A DNA stretch of 64,000 nucleotides from Planctomycetota bacterium (GTDB taxonomy: Bacteria > Planctomycetota > Planctomycetia > Pirellulales > Pirellulaceae): assembly GCA_026692905.1 (NCBI GenBank), contig JAPLNL010000124.1, positions 1 to 64,000 of the forward strand, written 5' to 3'. The notes under the pieces are model-generated. The model made no database searches and was not told the DNA's origin. It was given only the letters and a program-made list of their open reading frames with translations. Positions 1-8,962 of the stretch are shown here, piece by piece; the stretch's first letter is position 1; every line of letters begins with the position of its first letter. The translations under genes and the position numbers were made by a program.

Positions 1-47
1 GCTAGCCCCGGTTTTCCACTCGACATTCGTCGAGAACCGGGGCTAGC
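1..47. repeat. Interrupted palindrome (REP-like hairpin)
   Basis: The first 47 bases fold into a two-part hairpin. The outer 13-bp stem pairs GCTAGCCCCGGTT with AACCGGGGCTAGC. A 5-nt bulge (TTCCA) lies on the left side, and the inner stem CTCGAC/GTCGAG closes on an ATTC loop. No U-tract follows, so it is more like a dispersed repeat than an intrinsic terminator. The element may continue to the left of the window. Confidence 0.6.
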
Positions 48-248
48 GCCCATCGGCTCATTAATACGAAAAACAAATGCGGATGTGCTTAGAAAACCGG
101 TGCAAAAGACCGTGGACACGATGGAGTCGTCTGCGTATTCGTGCAATCGAATCGGGAATCGATTACAATTTCTGGCAAACGTTAGCAGTGCGACCCTGTC
201 GACTATGCGGCGGGTTACCAAGAATCTCTTCTCCAAAAGGTTTTTTCG

Positions 249-1619
249 ATGGCTATTTCTCGTCAAACAACGCGTCGTGGATTCGTACAAGGAGTGGCTG
301 CCGCTGGAACTGCAGCCGTGCTCAGCCCTTCTTTAGGTCGAGCGTTTGCATATCAGTCCCCCAATGATCGCCCCGTTTTTGCCACAATTGGTCTTCGCAA
401 CCAGGGCTGGACCATTACCAGCAAATCGTTCAAGTTCGCTGACTTTGCAGCTCTCGCCGATGTAGACGCTAATGTTCTTGGGGCCAATGTTGAAAAGACC
501 GAAAAGGCACAAAAACGCAAACCTGACGCTTACAAGGATTACCGAAAGATCCTGGACCGAAAAGATATTGATGCGGTCATGATCGCAACGCCAGACCATT
601 GGCACACCAAGATTGCGGTTGAAGCTATGCTGGCCGGAAAAGATGTCTATTGCGAGAAGCCGCTCACGCTCACTATTGCTGAAGGGAAGTTGATTGAGAA
701 GATTGTCAAGCAAACCGGCCGAGTCTTTCAAGTGGGGACGATGCAGCGCACTGAATGCGATGACCGATTCCTACAAGCCGTCGCTTTGGTGAAACAGGGT
801 CGCATCGGAACGGTCAAGAAAGTGACTTGCGGGATCAATGACATGGAAGCCTCACCGGTGATTCCGGTTGTGGCGGTTCCTAAAGAGCTCGACTGGGACT
901 TCTGGCTTGGCCCAGCTCCGAAAGTAGACTATCGCGCGCTTCCAGAATTGCGAGTTGGGTACGGCGGTGGTGTCCCGCTCTTTAGCAACTGCCATTATGC
1001 TTTCCGTAACTGGCATGAATACTCTGGTGGCAAATTGACCGATTGGGGCGCTCACCATGTGGACATCGCTTGCTGGGCTCTTGGGGCAAACAGCACGGGA
1101 CCGAGCAAAGTCACACCCGTCGAATTCAAATTGCCAGTCGAGTACAAAGACGGGCATCCATTGGTTCAAGATCAATACAATGCGGCCACCCATTTCAAGA
1201 TCAAAGTCGACATGCCTAACGATGTCGAAATGATCATTACAAGCGAAGGGGACAACGGCATCCTGTTTGAGGGAACGGAGGGACGCTTCTTTGTGAACCG
1301 AGGCAAGATCACCGGCAAGCCAGTCGAAGATCTGAAAGAGAAACCGCTGCCTGCGGGAGCGATCGAAGAGGTCTACGGTGGTAAAGTCAGCGAAAACCAC
1401 ACTGCGAACTTCATCGAGGGAATTAAGTCTCGCAAGCAACCGATTTCAGACGTATGGACTCACAACCGCATGCTGGAAATCTGCCATCTTTCCAACATCG
1501 CAATGCGTTTGAATCGACCGCTCAACTGGGATGCGAACACGCGAGAGATTGTTGGGGATGCTCAGGCCAATTCCTTCTTGTCGAGAGAGAATCGCAAGGG
1601 ATTTGAGATCAATATGTAA
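249..1619 (+). CDS. Tat-exported Gfo/Idh/MocA family oxidoreductase
   Basis: NAD(P)-dependent oxidoreductase of the Gfo/Idh/MocA family, probably acting on a sugar or inositol-type substrate outside the cytoplasm. The 456-aa protein starts with a twin-arginine signal (TTRRGFVQG, residues 7-15) and an Ala-rich hydrophobic stretch to about residue 34. A Rossmann glycine motif GLRNQG lies at 48-53 and the family motif EKP at 136-138. TDWGAHHVDIACWA lies in the C-terminal dimerisation/substrate domain. The start is supported by AAAAGG 8 nt before ATG. The exact substrate cannot be read from the sequence. A paralogue follows at 1882. Confidence 0.9.
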   Translation: MAISRQTTRRGFVQGVAAAGTAAVLSPSLGRAFAYQSPNDRPVFATIGLRNQGWTITSKSFKFADFAALADVDANVLGANVEKTEKAQKRKPDAYKDYRKILDRKDIDAVMIATPDHWHTKIAVEAMLAGKDVYCEKPLTLTIAEGKLIEKIVKQTGRVFQVGTMQRTECDDRFLQAVALVKQGRIGTVKKVTCGINDMEASPVIPVVAVPKELDWDFWLGPAPKVDYRALPELRVGYGGGVPLFSNCHYAFRNWHEYSGGKLTDWGAHHVDIACWALGANSTGPSKVTPVEFKLPVEYKDGHPLVQDQYNAATHFKIKVDMPNDVEMIITSEGDNGILFEGTEGRFFVNRGKITGKPVEDLKEKPLPAGAIEEVYGGKVSENHTANFIEGIKSRKQPISDVWTHNRMLEICHLSNIAMRLNRPLNWDANTREIVGDAQANSFLSRENRKGFEINM

Positions 1620-1660
1620 TGGATTCGGTTGCGGCCATTAGAGGCTCAGATTTGATCCAA

Positions 1661-1686
1661 GGGCACACCCCCCCTCAGGTGTGCCC
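1661..1686. other. Perfect 9-bp intergenic hairpin, possible terminator
   Basis: GGGCACACC and GGTGTGCCC form a perfect 9-bp stem with an 8-nt pyrimidine-rich loop, 42 bases after the stop of the first oxidoreductase. There is no T-run on either side. It may slow or end transcription or protect the mRNA 3' end, but it could equally be another REP-like element. Confidence 0.4.
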
Positions 1687-1713
1687 CACGGTGAATAGGG
1701 CGCGATGCTTTTC

Positions 1714-1782
1714 GTAGCGAAACTCGTCAAGAGTTTCTGCCGTTCTCAAGCTCCAGTCGAAAGTCCTAGCGACTTTCGCTAC
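1714..1782. repeat. 69-bp double-hairpin intergenic repeat, copy 1
   Basis: Copy of the dispersed 68-69 bp element of this window (others at 4960, 54685, 61905; half copy at 8930). It begins GTAGCGAAACTC and ends GACTTTCGCTAC. The left half is a hairpin with stem CGAAACTC/GAGTTTC. The right half is a hairpin with stem CGAAAGTC/GACTTTCG. The two halves are inverted relative to each other, as in a REPIN. Confidence 0.75.
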
Positions 1783-1881
1783 CGCAGTGCCGATCCAGTC
1801 CGATTGCAATAGGGCGGGATGCAACTTAGAATGAGGATTCCACCTTCCTCAATCCGAACTCTCTCATTCGGCTCTCTTTTG

Positions 1882-3219
1882 ATGCACACGCAACAACTTC
1901 TGCACTTCAATCGCAATCGTCGAAACTTTTTGTCCAATACTACCATCGCGGGCTTAGGCATTAGCTTTGGATTTCACACCGGCGTTGCAAATGGACTTTC
2001 CGAATCTTCATCGCATTCCAAGTCCCCCAATCAGCGGCTCGGAATTGGGGCTATCGGGCTTCGATATCAAGGAAGCGTGATCGCTCACAAGGCGCAGATG
2101 TACGGTGACATTGTCGCTGTTTGCGATGTCGATAGAAATGTCAAAGATCAAGCCAAAGCGGCTTTCGGTAGTACTCCGCATAGCTGCGAGGATTATCGGG
2201 AACTGCTAGCTCGAAAGGACGTCGATGTCGTCACTATCGGAACGCCAGATCACTGGCACACGAAAATGGTCATCGACGCTTGTCGGGCAGGAAAGGATGT
2301 TTATTGTGAAAAGCCTTTGACACTCACGATTGAAGAAGGACAGCAGCTCGTCAAAGTCGTTAAAGAGACCGGTCGCGTCGTGCAGGTTGGATCTTGGCAA
2401 CGAAGCGACGATCGTTTTCGGCTTGCAGTTGAAATGGTCCGATCAGGTCGAATTGGCAAACTTAAGAGCGTCGATGTTGTTCTCGGAAAGAATGTTACCA
2501 GTCAATCTTTTACGGTGACCAAGCCGCCGAAAAATTTGAATTGGGAACTTTGGCAAGGGCAGACACCAGATGTACCCTACATCGAGGAAAGATCGCACTA
2601 CACATTTCGGTGGTGGTATGAATACTCAGGGGGCCAAATGACGGATTGGGGCGCGCATCACATCGACATCGCTCAATGGGCAATCAACGATTATCCCACC
2701 TCCATCGTGGGAAAAGCCAAATTCCCGACGGTCGAAAACGGATTCAACGTCGCCAACGATTTCGAGGTTGTTTATGAATACCCGAACGGCGTCACGATGA
2801 CGGTGAAAGATCATGGCGAAAACGGAATCTTGTTTACGGGGGATTCGGGCCGTATCTTTGTGAACCGCGGGAAGATCACCGGAGCGCCGGTCGAGGGATT
2901 AACTAGGAATCCGTTTCCTCGCGAATCGTGGAACGTTTACGACTTTGACAATCTCGAGAGACCCGCTCGTGCAGGGAAACTGGATGCGATCATCAATCAC
3001 ATGGGGAATTTCTTTGATTGCATTCAATCTCGTCGATTACCTATTTCGAATTTAGAGAATCAGCATCGAACGGTTTCGACTTGTCACCTTGGCAACATAT
3101 CGATGCGATTAGGAAGACCGCTCCGATGGAACCCAACAGACGAAAAGTTTGTCAACGATGTGGAAGCCAACCGGTGGTTGAGGCGAGATCAGCGAAAAGG
3201 TTATGAGACAAGCGTATGA
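1882..3219 (+). CDS. Tat-exported Gfo/Idh/MocA family oxidoreductase (paralogue)
   Basis: Second NAD(P)-dependent oxidoreductase of the same family as the gene at 249, similar through CEKPLTLTI and the WGAHH region. From the ATG at 1882 it is 445 aa with twin arginines at 13-14 (NRRNFLSN), a hydrophobic stretch to about residue 37, GIGAIGLRYQG (54-64) and EKP at 143-145. An upstream in-frame ATG at 1819 would add 21 residues before the Tat motif. I prefer 1882 because it leaves a Tat n-region of normal length, although neither start has a convincing ribosome site. The stop overlaps the start of the next gene (ATGA), so the two are co-translated. Confidence 0.88.
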   Translation: MHTQQLLHFNRNRRNFLSNTTIAGLGISFGFHTGVANGLSESSSHSKSPNQRLGIGAIGLRYQGSVIAHKAQMYGDIVAVCDVDRNVKDQAKAAFGSTPHSCEDYRELLARKDVDVVTIGTPDHWHTKMVIDACRAGKDVYCEKPLTLTIEEGQQLVKVVKETGRVVQVGSWQRSDDRFRLAVEMVRSGRIGKLKSVDVVLGKNVTSQSFTVTKPPKNLNWELWQGQTPDVPYIEERSHYTFRWWYEYSGGQMTDWGAHHIDIAQWAINDYPTSIVGKAKFPTVENGFNVANDFEVVYEYPNGVTMTVKDHGENGILFTGDSGRIFVNRGKITGAPVEGLTRNPFPRESWNVYDFDNLERPARAGKLDAIINHMGNFFDCIQSRRLPISNLENQHRTVSTCHLGNISMRLGRPLRWNPTDEKFVNDVEANRWLRRDQRKGYETSV

Positions 3220-4172
3220 TGAATTCACAACCGTTTAATCGGCGGAGTTGGTTGCAGACGGCATCTTCGGTTGCTGTGGCTGGTTGCATCTCCAATGTCT
3301 TTCAAAGGGAAAAGAGCGTTTTTGCTCAAGAGCCGGTAGCCAATTTTCGTTTGAAGTACTTGGCTGCATCATGCATGTACGGTTACGCCGATCTCGCGAC
3401 TATTCTTCCTGAAGTGGCAAAGCAAGGAGCCACGGCCTTGGATATTTGGCCCAAAGTGCATGGCAATCAACGGGAGCAAATGACGGAGCTGGGAGAGGAA
3501 GCCTTTGCAGCCCTTCTGGGAAAGCACGACGTCTCGCTCGGCTGTATCACGCAATACAAACTCGGGCCATTTGGATTGCAAGAAGAGATGCGTCTGGCCA
3601 AGCGTTTTGGCTGCAAAACAATTGTGACCGGCGCTGTCGGACCAACCAATTTAAAAGGCTCGGAACTCAAGAATGCGGTTTCGGTGTTCGTCGAGCAGTT
3701 GAAGCCGCATCTGGCTGTTGCGGAGGAGACGGGAGTGACAATCGCGATCGAGAACCACGCCAACAACCTCATCAATACACCGGATTCGTTACGTTATCTA
3801 CTTGAGTTGCGGCCGTCCAAGCATCTTGGGATTGCTCTGGCACCTTATCATTTACCGCAAGACGAAAAGCTGCTGGCCTTGCTGATCGAGGAATTGATAC
3901 CGGCATTGGCGGTGTTTTATGCTTGGCAGCACGGGGATGGCTGCATGACGCAAATGCCAAAAGAGAAAGAATTGCTTCAAATGCCCGGGCTTGGCCCACT
4001 TGACTTTGGTCCGTTGCTAAGTGCATTGAAATCGAATCGCTTCGACGGTTGGACGTCGATCTTCATGCATCCATTTCCACGGGGGATTCCGATTCTCGAA
4101 AAAGGAGACGAGGTGACCGCCGAGATAAATCGATCCCGCAACTATCTAGAAGAGTTACTTCGCAAAATCTAA
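3216..4172 (+). CDS. Exported sugar phosphate isomerase/epimerase-like TIM-barrel protein
   Basis: Predicted xylose-isomerase-like TIM barrel, the fold of sugar phosphate isomerases/epimerases. The 318-aa protein has a Tat-type leader (NRRSWLQTAS, residues 8-17, then a hydrophobic run ending near SVFAQ). The barrel then shows typical strand motifs such as ALDIWPKVHGN, VTIAIENHAN (with the metal-site-type Glu and His) and WTSIFMHPF. The start overlaps the previous stop by 4 nt, and the second ATG at 3219 is equally possible. Co-translation with the Gfo/Idh/MocA gene suggests consecutive steps on the same carbohydrate. The substrate is unknown. Confidence 0.82.
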   Translation: MMNSQPFNRRSWLQTASSVAVAGCISNVFQREKSVFAQEPVANFRLKYLAASCMYGYADLATILPEVAKQGATALDIWPKVHGNQREQMTELGEEAFAALLGKHDVSLGCITQYKLGPFGLQEEMRLAKRFGCKTIVTGAVGPTNLKGSELKNAVSVFVEQLKPHLAVAEETGVTIAIENHANNLINTPDSLRYLLELRPSKHLGIALAPYHLPQDEKLLALLIEELIPALAVFYAWQHGDGCMTQMPKEKELLQMPGLGPLDFGPLLSALKSNRFDGWTSIFMHPFPRGIPILEKGDEVTAEINRSRNYLEELLRKI

Positions 4173-4187
4173 AGGGGGAACCCGACT

Positions 4188-4883
4188 ATGGAAATCGATC
4201 GACGGCAATTCATTGCCAATTCAACGGCGGCTTCAGCATTGTTGCTCTCAGCGACAACCGTTTCCGCTGATTCCGAAACCGCAACTCAAACTCAAGCAAA
4301 GGTTCTCGCAATGTCCCAACCCAAAGTTTTGATCATTATCGGCGACGCTACTGAGACTGTGGATACGCTGTATCCGTACTATCGACTGATCGAGGGAGGC
4401 TACAAGCCAGTGGTCGCAGCTCCTGAAAAACGGAGGTATCAAATGGTTTTGCACGAGGTCAAGCCAGGCTGGACGATCACCAAGGAGTGGGAAGGCTATT
4501 CGATTGAAGCCGATATCGCGTTCAAAGACATCAAGGCCGAAGAATACGCTGGCATTTTTTTCAGCGGTGGTCGTGCGCCAGAGTACATTCGCGAAGACGA
4601 GGATTTATTGCGAATCACGCGGTGGTTTTGGGTCAACAAGAAGCCTTGTGCGAGCGTCTGTCACGGTGTCGAGATTCCGGCTAGAGCTGGTATTGTTAAG
4701 GGATTGCGAATGGCGACGGTGGCGAAGTGCAAGTTTGATTTGGAAGTATGCGGTGGAATTTATGTGAATGAGCCATGCGTGATCGATCAACACATGTTCA
4801 GCGGCCGAACCTATCATGATCACGGTTCTTACATTGGTCCATGGATCAAAGCGCTCGATGAATCTATTAAGAAAACTTCCTAA
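4188..4883 (+). CDS. Tat-exported DJ-1/PfpI family protein
   Basis: Member of the DJ-1/PfpI/class I glutamine-amidotransferase-like superfamily (proteases, glyoxalases, stress chaperones). The 231-aa protein carries a Tat signal (EIDRRQFIANST, residues 2-13). The core starts at about 45 (PKVLIIIGDATETVDT), continues with GIFFSGGRAPEY and has the nucleophile elbow ASVCHGVEIP with Cys158. A strong ribosome site (AGGGGGAA) precedes the ATG. It lies 15 nt after the isomerase-like gene, so it is the fourth member of the exported-enzyme operon. A Tat-exported member is less usual for this mostly cytosolic family. Substrate unknown. Confidence 0.85.
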   Translation: MEIDRRQFIANSTAASALLLSATTVSADSETATQTQAKVLAMSQPKVLIIIGDATETVDTLYPYYRLIEGGYKPVVAAPEKRRYQMVLHEVKPGWTITKEWEGYSIEADIAFKDIKAEEYAGIFFSGGRAPEYIREDEDLLRITRWFWVNKKPCASVCHGVEIPARAGIVKGLRMATVAKCKFDLEVCGGIYVNEPCVIDQHMFSGRTYHDHGSYIGPWIKALDESIKKTS

Positions 4884-4959
4884 GTTGCTTGACGTGATTT
4901 CCTGTCCATCGCCCACGTTTCAACAACGCTGTGCTGCATTTCGTAGCGAGTTACATTGT

Positions 4960-5028
4960 GTAGCAAGACTGGTCAAGAGTTTCGGTTGTTCGGTCGATGC
5001 AGCCGAAAGTCTTGACGACTTTCGCTGC
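4960..5028. repeat. 69-bp double-hairpin intergenic repeat, copy 2
   Basis: Begins GTAGCAAGACTGG and ends GACTTTCGCTGC. The right half keeps the CGAAAGTC/GACTTTCG hairpin. The left half has decayed and its small hairpin no longer pairs well. A fragment resembling the element's left tip (TCGTAGCGAG) lies just upstream at about 4941-4950. Confidence 0.7.
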
Positions 5029-5041
5029 TAAAAAGAAAGCA

Positions 5042-5066
5042 CGTTCCGAGGCTCCGTCTGGGAACG
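5042..5066. repeat. Short palindrome between genes
   Basis: CGTTCC and GGAACG (6 bp) flank a 13-nt GC-rich spacer. The sequence is unlike the 69-bp element next to it. It may be another minor dispersed palindrome, or chance. Confidence 0.3.
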
Positions 5067-5127
5067 CGATGCATCGGAGGCTACTCGGCTAGTTGATGTG
5101 AGAAACGTGATAAGGGTGAACAGATTC

Positions 5128-7932
5128 ATGAGTTCCAAGCTGACCATTTCGAAGACAAAACTGTTGCCAACTTTTTTCGTGGTGCAGACTCATTTGCAGG
5201 GACTTTTCACGATTCTGCTGCTCTCTTTTACCTGCCTTCACTCCAATTGCAGTCTAGTAGGTGCCGACAGCGATTTTGAAAAGGACATTTTGCCGATCCT
5301 CAAAGAGTATTGCATTGAGTGCCATGGCACCGAGGTTCAGGAGTCCAAGCTTCGACTCGATACCATGCTCTTTGCGATGCGGGGTGGCAGTTCGGGTGAA
5401 CCAATCGTTGTACCTGGGGATAGCGGACGTAGCCATCTGGTCGAGCGACTAACGAGTCGTGACCCGAAATTGCGGATGCCGCCAGAGGGGGAACCGCTTG
5501 CGGACAATGCCCTAAAACAACTGCGAGCTTGGATTGATAACGAATCCCTTTGGAAAGAAGCCAAAGATCAACTGGAAACGAAGACAACCGACCATTGGTC
5601 GTTTCAGGCGCTCAAACGCCCAGACAGTCCGGTTTCCAAAGACACGAATGCGATCGATGCATTTATCAGTGAAAAACTGCAGGACGCTGGCTTATCCATT
5701 TCGGACCGAGCCGAGAAACGGAGGCTCATTCGTCGTCTGTATCTAGTGATGCATGGTTTGCCACCTTCGAGAGAACAAGTTGACGGATATCTCAGCGATG
5801 AAAAACCGGATTCTTGGCAGCGGCTGATCGAAGAGGTTTTAGAAAGCCCTCGCTACGGTGAACGATGGGCGTCGCACTGGTTGGATCTCGTTCGATTTGG
5901 AGAGACCAATGGCTTTGAAACCAATCGCGAGCGCACGACGGCTTTTCCTTATCGCGATTGGGTCGTCAACTCATTCAACTCCGACAAACCCTACGATCTG
6001 TTTATCAAGCAACAAATCGCCGGTGATGCTTTAGGGGAACCGATCGGGACCGGATTTTTGGTAGCTGGGCCGAACGACATTGTCAAGGGACAAGACCCAC
6101 TGTTAGGGCTTATGCAACGGCAGGACGAGTTGGCTGACATTGTAAACACGACGGGCACCGCGTTCCTTGGTCTAACGACCGGCTGTGCCCGATGCCACAA
6201 TCACAAGTTTGATCCCATTTCTCAAACTGACTACTACGCGATTCAAGCCGTTTTTGCAGGGGTTGAGCATGGGGAGCAAACATTGCCGCTTGCCCCGGCA
6301 GCCAAGGCAAAGGCCCAGGCCATGGAGGAGCAAATTCAACAGTTGCGGATATCGCTTGCCAAGTACTCACGCAACCAAGGCACACGTGAGCCTGTCAATG
6401 CTGTCGAAAATACGGAGCGCTTTCTACCATTGGAGGCCAAGCGGGTCCGATTCACGATTCATGCCACCAATGCTGCTGAGCCTTGTATTGATGAGTTGCA
6501 GGTCTTCTCAGGTGAGCAGAATGTTGCCTTGCGTTCCGTAGGTTCTGTTGCCACTTCATCGGGCAGCTTGGACCATCCTCTTCATAAACTTGAGCAGGTT
6601 AACGACGGTCAGTTTGGAAATCCGCAGAGTTGGATTGCGAGCACGGTTGCTGGAAGCTGGGTGCAACTTGAATTTTCTGAAGTTCAGAAAATCGATCGCA
6701 TCGTTTGGGGGCGGGATCATACTGGACGCTACGCGGACCGAGTTGCGACCGAATACCAAATCGAATCATCCTTGAATGGAACGGAATGGCAGACGGTTGC
6801 CAGTTCTGCGGATCGATTGCCATTTACGAAGGGCAAAGTCGAGAACTCCTACGATTTTAAAGGGCTGCCGGAGGAAGAAGCCAACAACGCCAAGCTCGCC
6901 CTAAATCGTATGCAATCGTTGAGCAAGGAAAGAGAGCAGTTGCTTTCAGCGAACAAGGTTTATTCGGGGACTTTCTTTCAACCACCTGCAACACACCGCA
7001 TGTATCGTGGCGATCCTACAGCCCCTAAGGAACAGGTGATCCCCGATGCAATTCGTGTGTTGGGGTCGTTGGGCCTCGCTGCGGACGCGCCTGAACAACA
7101 ACGTCGCGTTGCCATTGCAAACTGGATCGCTAGTCCAGCGAACCCATTGACGGCACGCGTATTGGTCAATCGACTTTGGCAGTTTCATTTTGGCGTGGGG
7201 ATCGTTGATACTCCATCTGATTTTGGGGCCAACGGAACGCAGCCAAGCCATCCGCAGCTTCTCGATTGGCTCGCTTCGGAGTTTATCGATCAGGGCTGGT
7301 CGATGAAAAACATGCATCGCTTGATTTTGACTTCGAAGACGTGGCAACAGGACAGTCGGCCGCGAGTTGAAGGGATGCAAGTCGATGCTGGGTCGCGATT
7401 ACTATGGAGGTTTCCTCCGCGGCGGTTGGAAGCGGAAGGGATTCGAGATTGTATTTTGATAGCCACGGGCAAACTCGACTTGAGTGTTGGCGGACCAGGT
7501 TTCAGCGCGTTCGAGATCGCAATGGAAAACGTACGGCATTATTTTCCAAAGCAGGAATATGGACCCGTTGATTGGCGGAGGATGATTTATATGACCAAGG
7601 TGCGGCAGGAAAAGGACTCAACTTTCGGCGTGTTTGATTGTCCTGATGGTAGTCAAGTGACCCCGAAACGAAGCCGATCGACGACACCTTTACAAGCCCT
7701 CAATTTATTGAATAGCCGCTTCGTCATGCAACAAGCGGAATTGTTGGTCGATCGACTCGCGAGAGAGTGCGATGGGACGGAAAAGAAGATTTCGTGCGCC
7801 TTTGCGCTTTGTTTCGGACGCGATGCTAACGAGCAGGAGTTGGCATTGGCGGAAGTGTTTGTTGCCGAGCACGGCTGGGTGCATTTCGCGCGAGCGATGT
7901 TGAACGCAAACGAATTTGTATTCATTCCGTGA
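5128..7932 (+). CDS. PSCyt1-DUF1549-DUF1553 planctomycete cytochrome-type protein with discoidin insert
   Basis: Large exported protein of the planctomycete multidomain class. From the ATG at 5128 it has 934 aa: a long hydrophobic leader (about 20-50), a planctomycete cytochrome-c domain with C62-IE-C65-H66, then DUF1549 including a second CxxCH (GCARCHNHKFDP). An F5/8 type C (discoidin)-like carbohydrate-binding region follows at roughly 440-570 (GSWVQLEFSEVQKIDRIVWG), and DUF1553 lies at the C-terminus (RVLVNRLWQFHFG, QALNLLNSRF). An upstream GTG at 5098 is in frame, but the ATG gives the better leader. The heme motifs suggest redox work at the membrane, and the discoidin insert suggests glycan binding. 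The function of the class is not established. Confidence 0.9.
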   Translation: MSSKLTISKTKLLPTFFVVQTHLQGLFTILLLSFTCLHSNCSLVGADSDFEKDILPILKEYCIECHGTEVQESKLRLDTMLFAMRGGSSGEPIVVPGDSGRSHLVERLTSRDPKLRMPPEGEPLADNALKQLRAWIDNESLWKEAKDQLETKTTDHWSFQALKRPDSPVSKDTNAIDAFISEKLQDAGLSISDRAEKRRLIRRLYLVMHGLPPSREQVDGYLSDEKPDSWQRLIEEVLESPRYGERWASHWLDLVRFGETNGFETNRERTTAFPYRDWVVNSFNSDKPYDLFIKQQIAGDALGEPIGTGFLVAGPNDIVKGQDPLLGLMQRQDELADIVNTTGTAFLGLTTGCARCHNHKFDPISQTDYYAIQAVFAGVEHGEQTLPLAPAAKAKAQAMEEQIQQLRISLAKYSRNQGTREPVNAVENTERFLPLEAKRVRFTIHATNAAEPCIDELQVFSGEQNVALRSVGSVATSSGSLDHPLHKLEQVNDGQFGNPQSWIASTVAGSWVQLEFSEVQKIDRIVWGRDHTGRYADRVATEYQIESSLNGTEWQTVASSADRLPFTKGKVENSYDFKGLPEEEANNAKLALNRMQSLSKEREQLLSANKVYSGTFFQPPATHRMYRGDPTAPKEQVIPDAIRVLGSLGLAADAPEQQRRVAIANWIASPANPLTARVLVNRLWQFHFGVGIVDTPSDFGANGTQPSHPQLLDWLASEFIDQGWSMKNMHRLILTSKTWQQDSRPRVEGMQVDAGSRLLWRFPPRRLEAEGIRDCILIATGKLDLSVGGPGFSAFEIAMENVRHYFPKQEYGPVDWRRMIYMTKVRQEKDSTFGVFDCPDGSQVTPKRSRSTTPLQALNLLNSRFVMQQAELLVDRLARECDGTEKKISCAFALCFGRDANEQELALAEVFVAEHGWVHFARAMLNANEFVFIP

Positions 7933-8367
7933 GTGCGACTCGGATTTCTTCGGTCACTCTGTGGGCCATGTGAGCGCGAGGATTTCTAGGGACTTTCCCC
8001 TAGCTATCGCATTTCGTCTCAACTAGCCTTGATTTGACGACCGATGTTTTGTTATTAGGTCTTTCGAATGGATTTGGCCCACGCTGCCAAGCATGGACTT
8101 AGTCGCTGGTTCGAATTCCCTTTACGTTTTCGTTTCCGATCGAATTCGGTCTGAGTTCTATCTTTTAGTGAGGTGGTTGCTTGCAGAATCGTTGGATGAT
8201 GTAACGCGGAAACTCTCCTGCCCTCTCGGTTCGTTTGCTTACTTGACCGCACACACTTTGTAAGCGAGTGAATCACCGCGCTGCTTCTCGCGGCTCATGT
8301 AATCTCCTCGATAGTCTCATACGACATTCGATCTACCCAAGGAGTTTTCAATTGAGGGTTCGCGGTC
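7933..8367. other. 435-bp intergenic region without a recognisable gene
   Basis: No convincing coding frame on either strand. A small 6-bp palindrome (CTAGGG/CCCTAG, 7986-8003) lies shortly after the preceding stop. A GGTTCGAATTCC stretch near 8110 resembles a tRNA T-loop but has no tRNA around it. The 3' part presumably holds the promoter of the next gene, but no clear -35/-10 pair stands out. Confidence 0.5.
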
Positions 8368-8931
8368 ATGTTATCAATGTCTTTTGTATTCTGTCTCATT
8401 GTTTCCGCCTCCATATCACATAGGGGCAACCAATCCGTCGACGAGTATGTCGACCTGATCGAGCTCAATCATTTTTTCGATCAGCAAGGGCGACTCGTTT
8501 ACGATCAGGTTGTTTTTTACGAGCGAGCACCAGAAACGGGCAAGTTTCAAGTCAGAGCTTGGTGTCTCGTCGAGGATCGAGAATACCTCAACCGACGCCC
8601 GGTCAAAAATCTAGAAACCGAACTCTATCAGGTCGATTGGTTTGATACCGACCAACGCCTTCTTCGCAAGATAACCAGTCGACTCTATCGCGAGAGTTGG
8701 ACGCAGGTCGACCCTGAGCGATCCAACAAGAAGTTTCATGACGAGCGACTTCGTATTTCGTTGATCCAGAATCCAAAGAAATTTCAGCAGTCCCAAACCC
8801 AGGAGCCAGACGAACCCAAGCACACAGTTCCAACGCCTGCGATTGCTATAACAGCGGCAGAGCAACGGGCAGTTCCAGTGGTAACGCCTGTTTCGACAAC
8901 GCCTGCTGTCGCATCAGGATTGCAACGATAG
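8368..8931 (+). CDS. Hypothetical protein with short hydrophobic N-terminus
   Basis: I do not recognise this 187-aa protein. Residues 1-16 are hydrophobic and could be a signal peptide or anchor. The middle (about 25-135) is rich in charged residues and predicted beta/alpha, with RVRAWCLVEDREY-like and LRKITSRLYRESWTQ segments. The last 45 residues are Pro/Thr/Val/Ala-rich and probably disordered. The TAG stop lies at the edge of a half copy of the 69-bp intergenic repeat, so the present C-terminus may have been set by insertion of that element. Codon use resembles the neighbours and I regard it as a real gene. Confidence 0.65.
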   Translation: MLSMSFVFCLIVSASISHRGNQSVDEYVDLIELNHFFDQQGRLVYDQVVFYERAPETGKFQVRAWCLVEDREYLNRRPVKNLETELYQVDWFDTDQRLLRKITSRLYRESWTQVDPERSNKKFHDERLRISLIQNPKKFQQSQTQEPDEPKHTVPTPAIAITAAEQRAVPVVTPVSTTPAVASGLQR

Positions 8932-8950
8932 TCTTGACGACTTTCGCTAC
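8930..8950. repeat. Half copy of the 69-bp repeat
   Basis: AGTCTTGACGACTTTCGCTAC matches the right end of the 69-bp element. The left half is missing. The TAG stop codon of the upstream gene (8929-8931) runs into it. Confidence 0.65.
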
Positions 8951-8962
8951 TCACTCACTTTT

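Noticed and set aside
8100-8125. tRNA-like T-loop (GGTTCGAATTCC)
   Set aside because: No T-stem pairing, no anticodon arm and no acceptor stem in the flanks.
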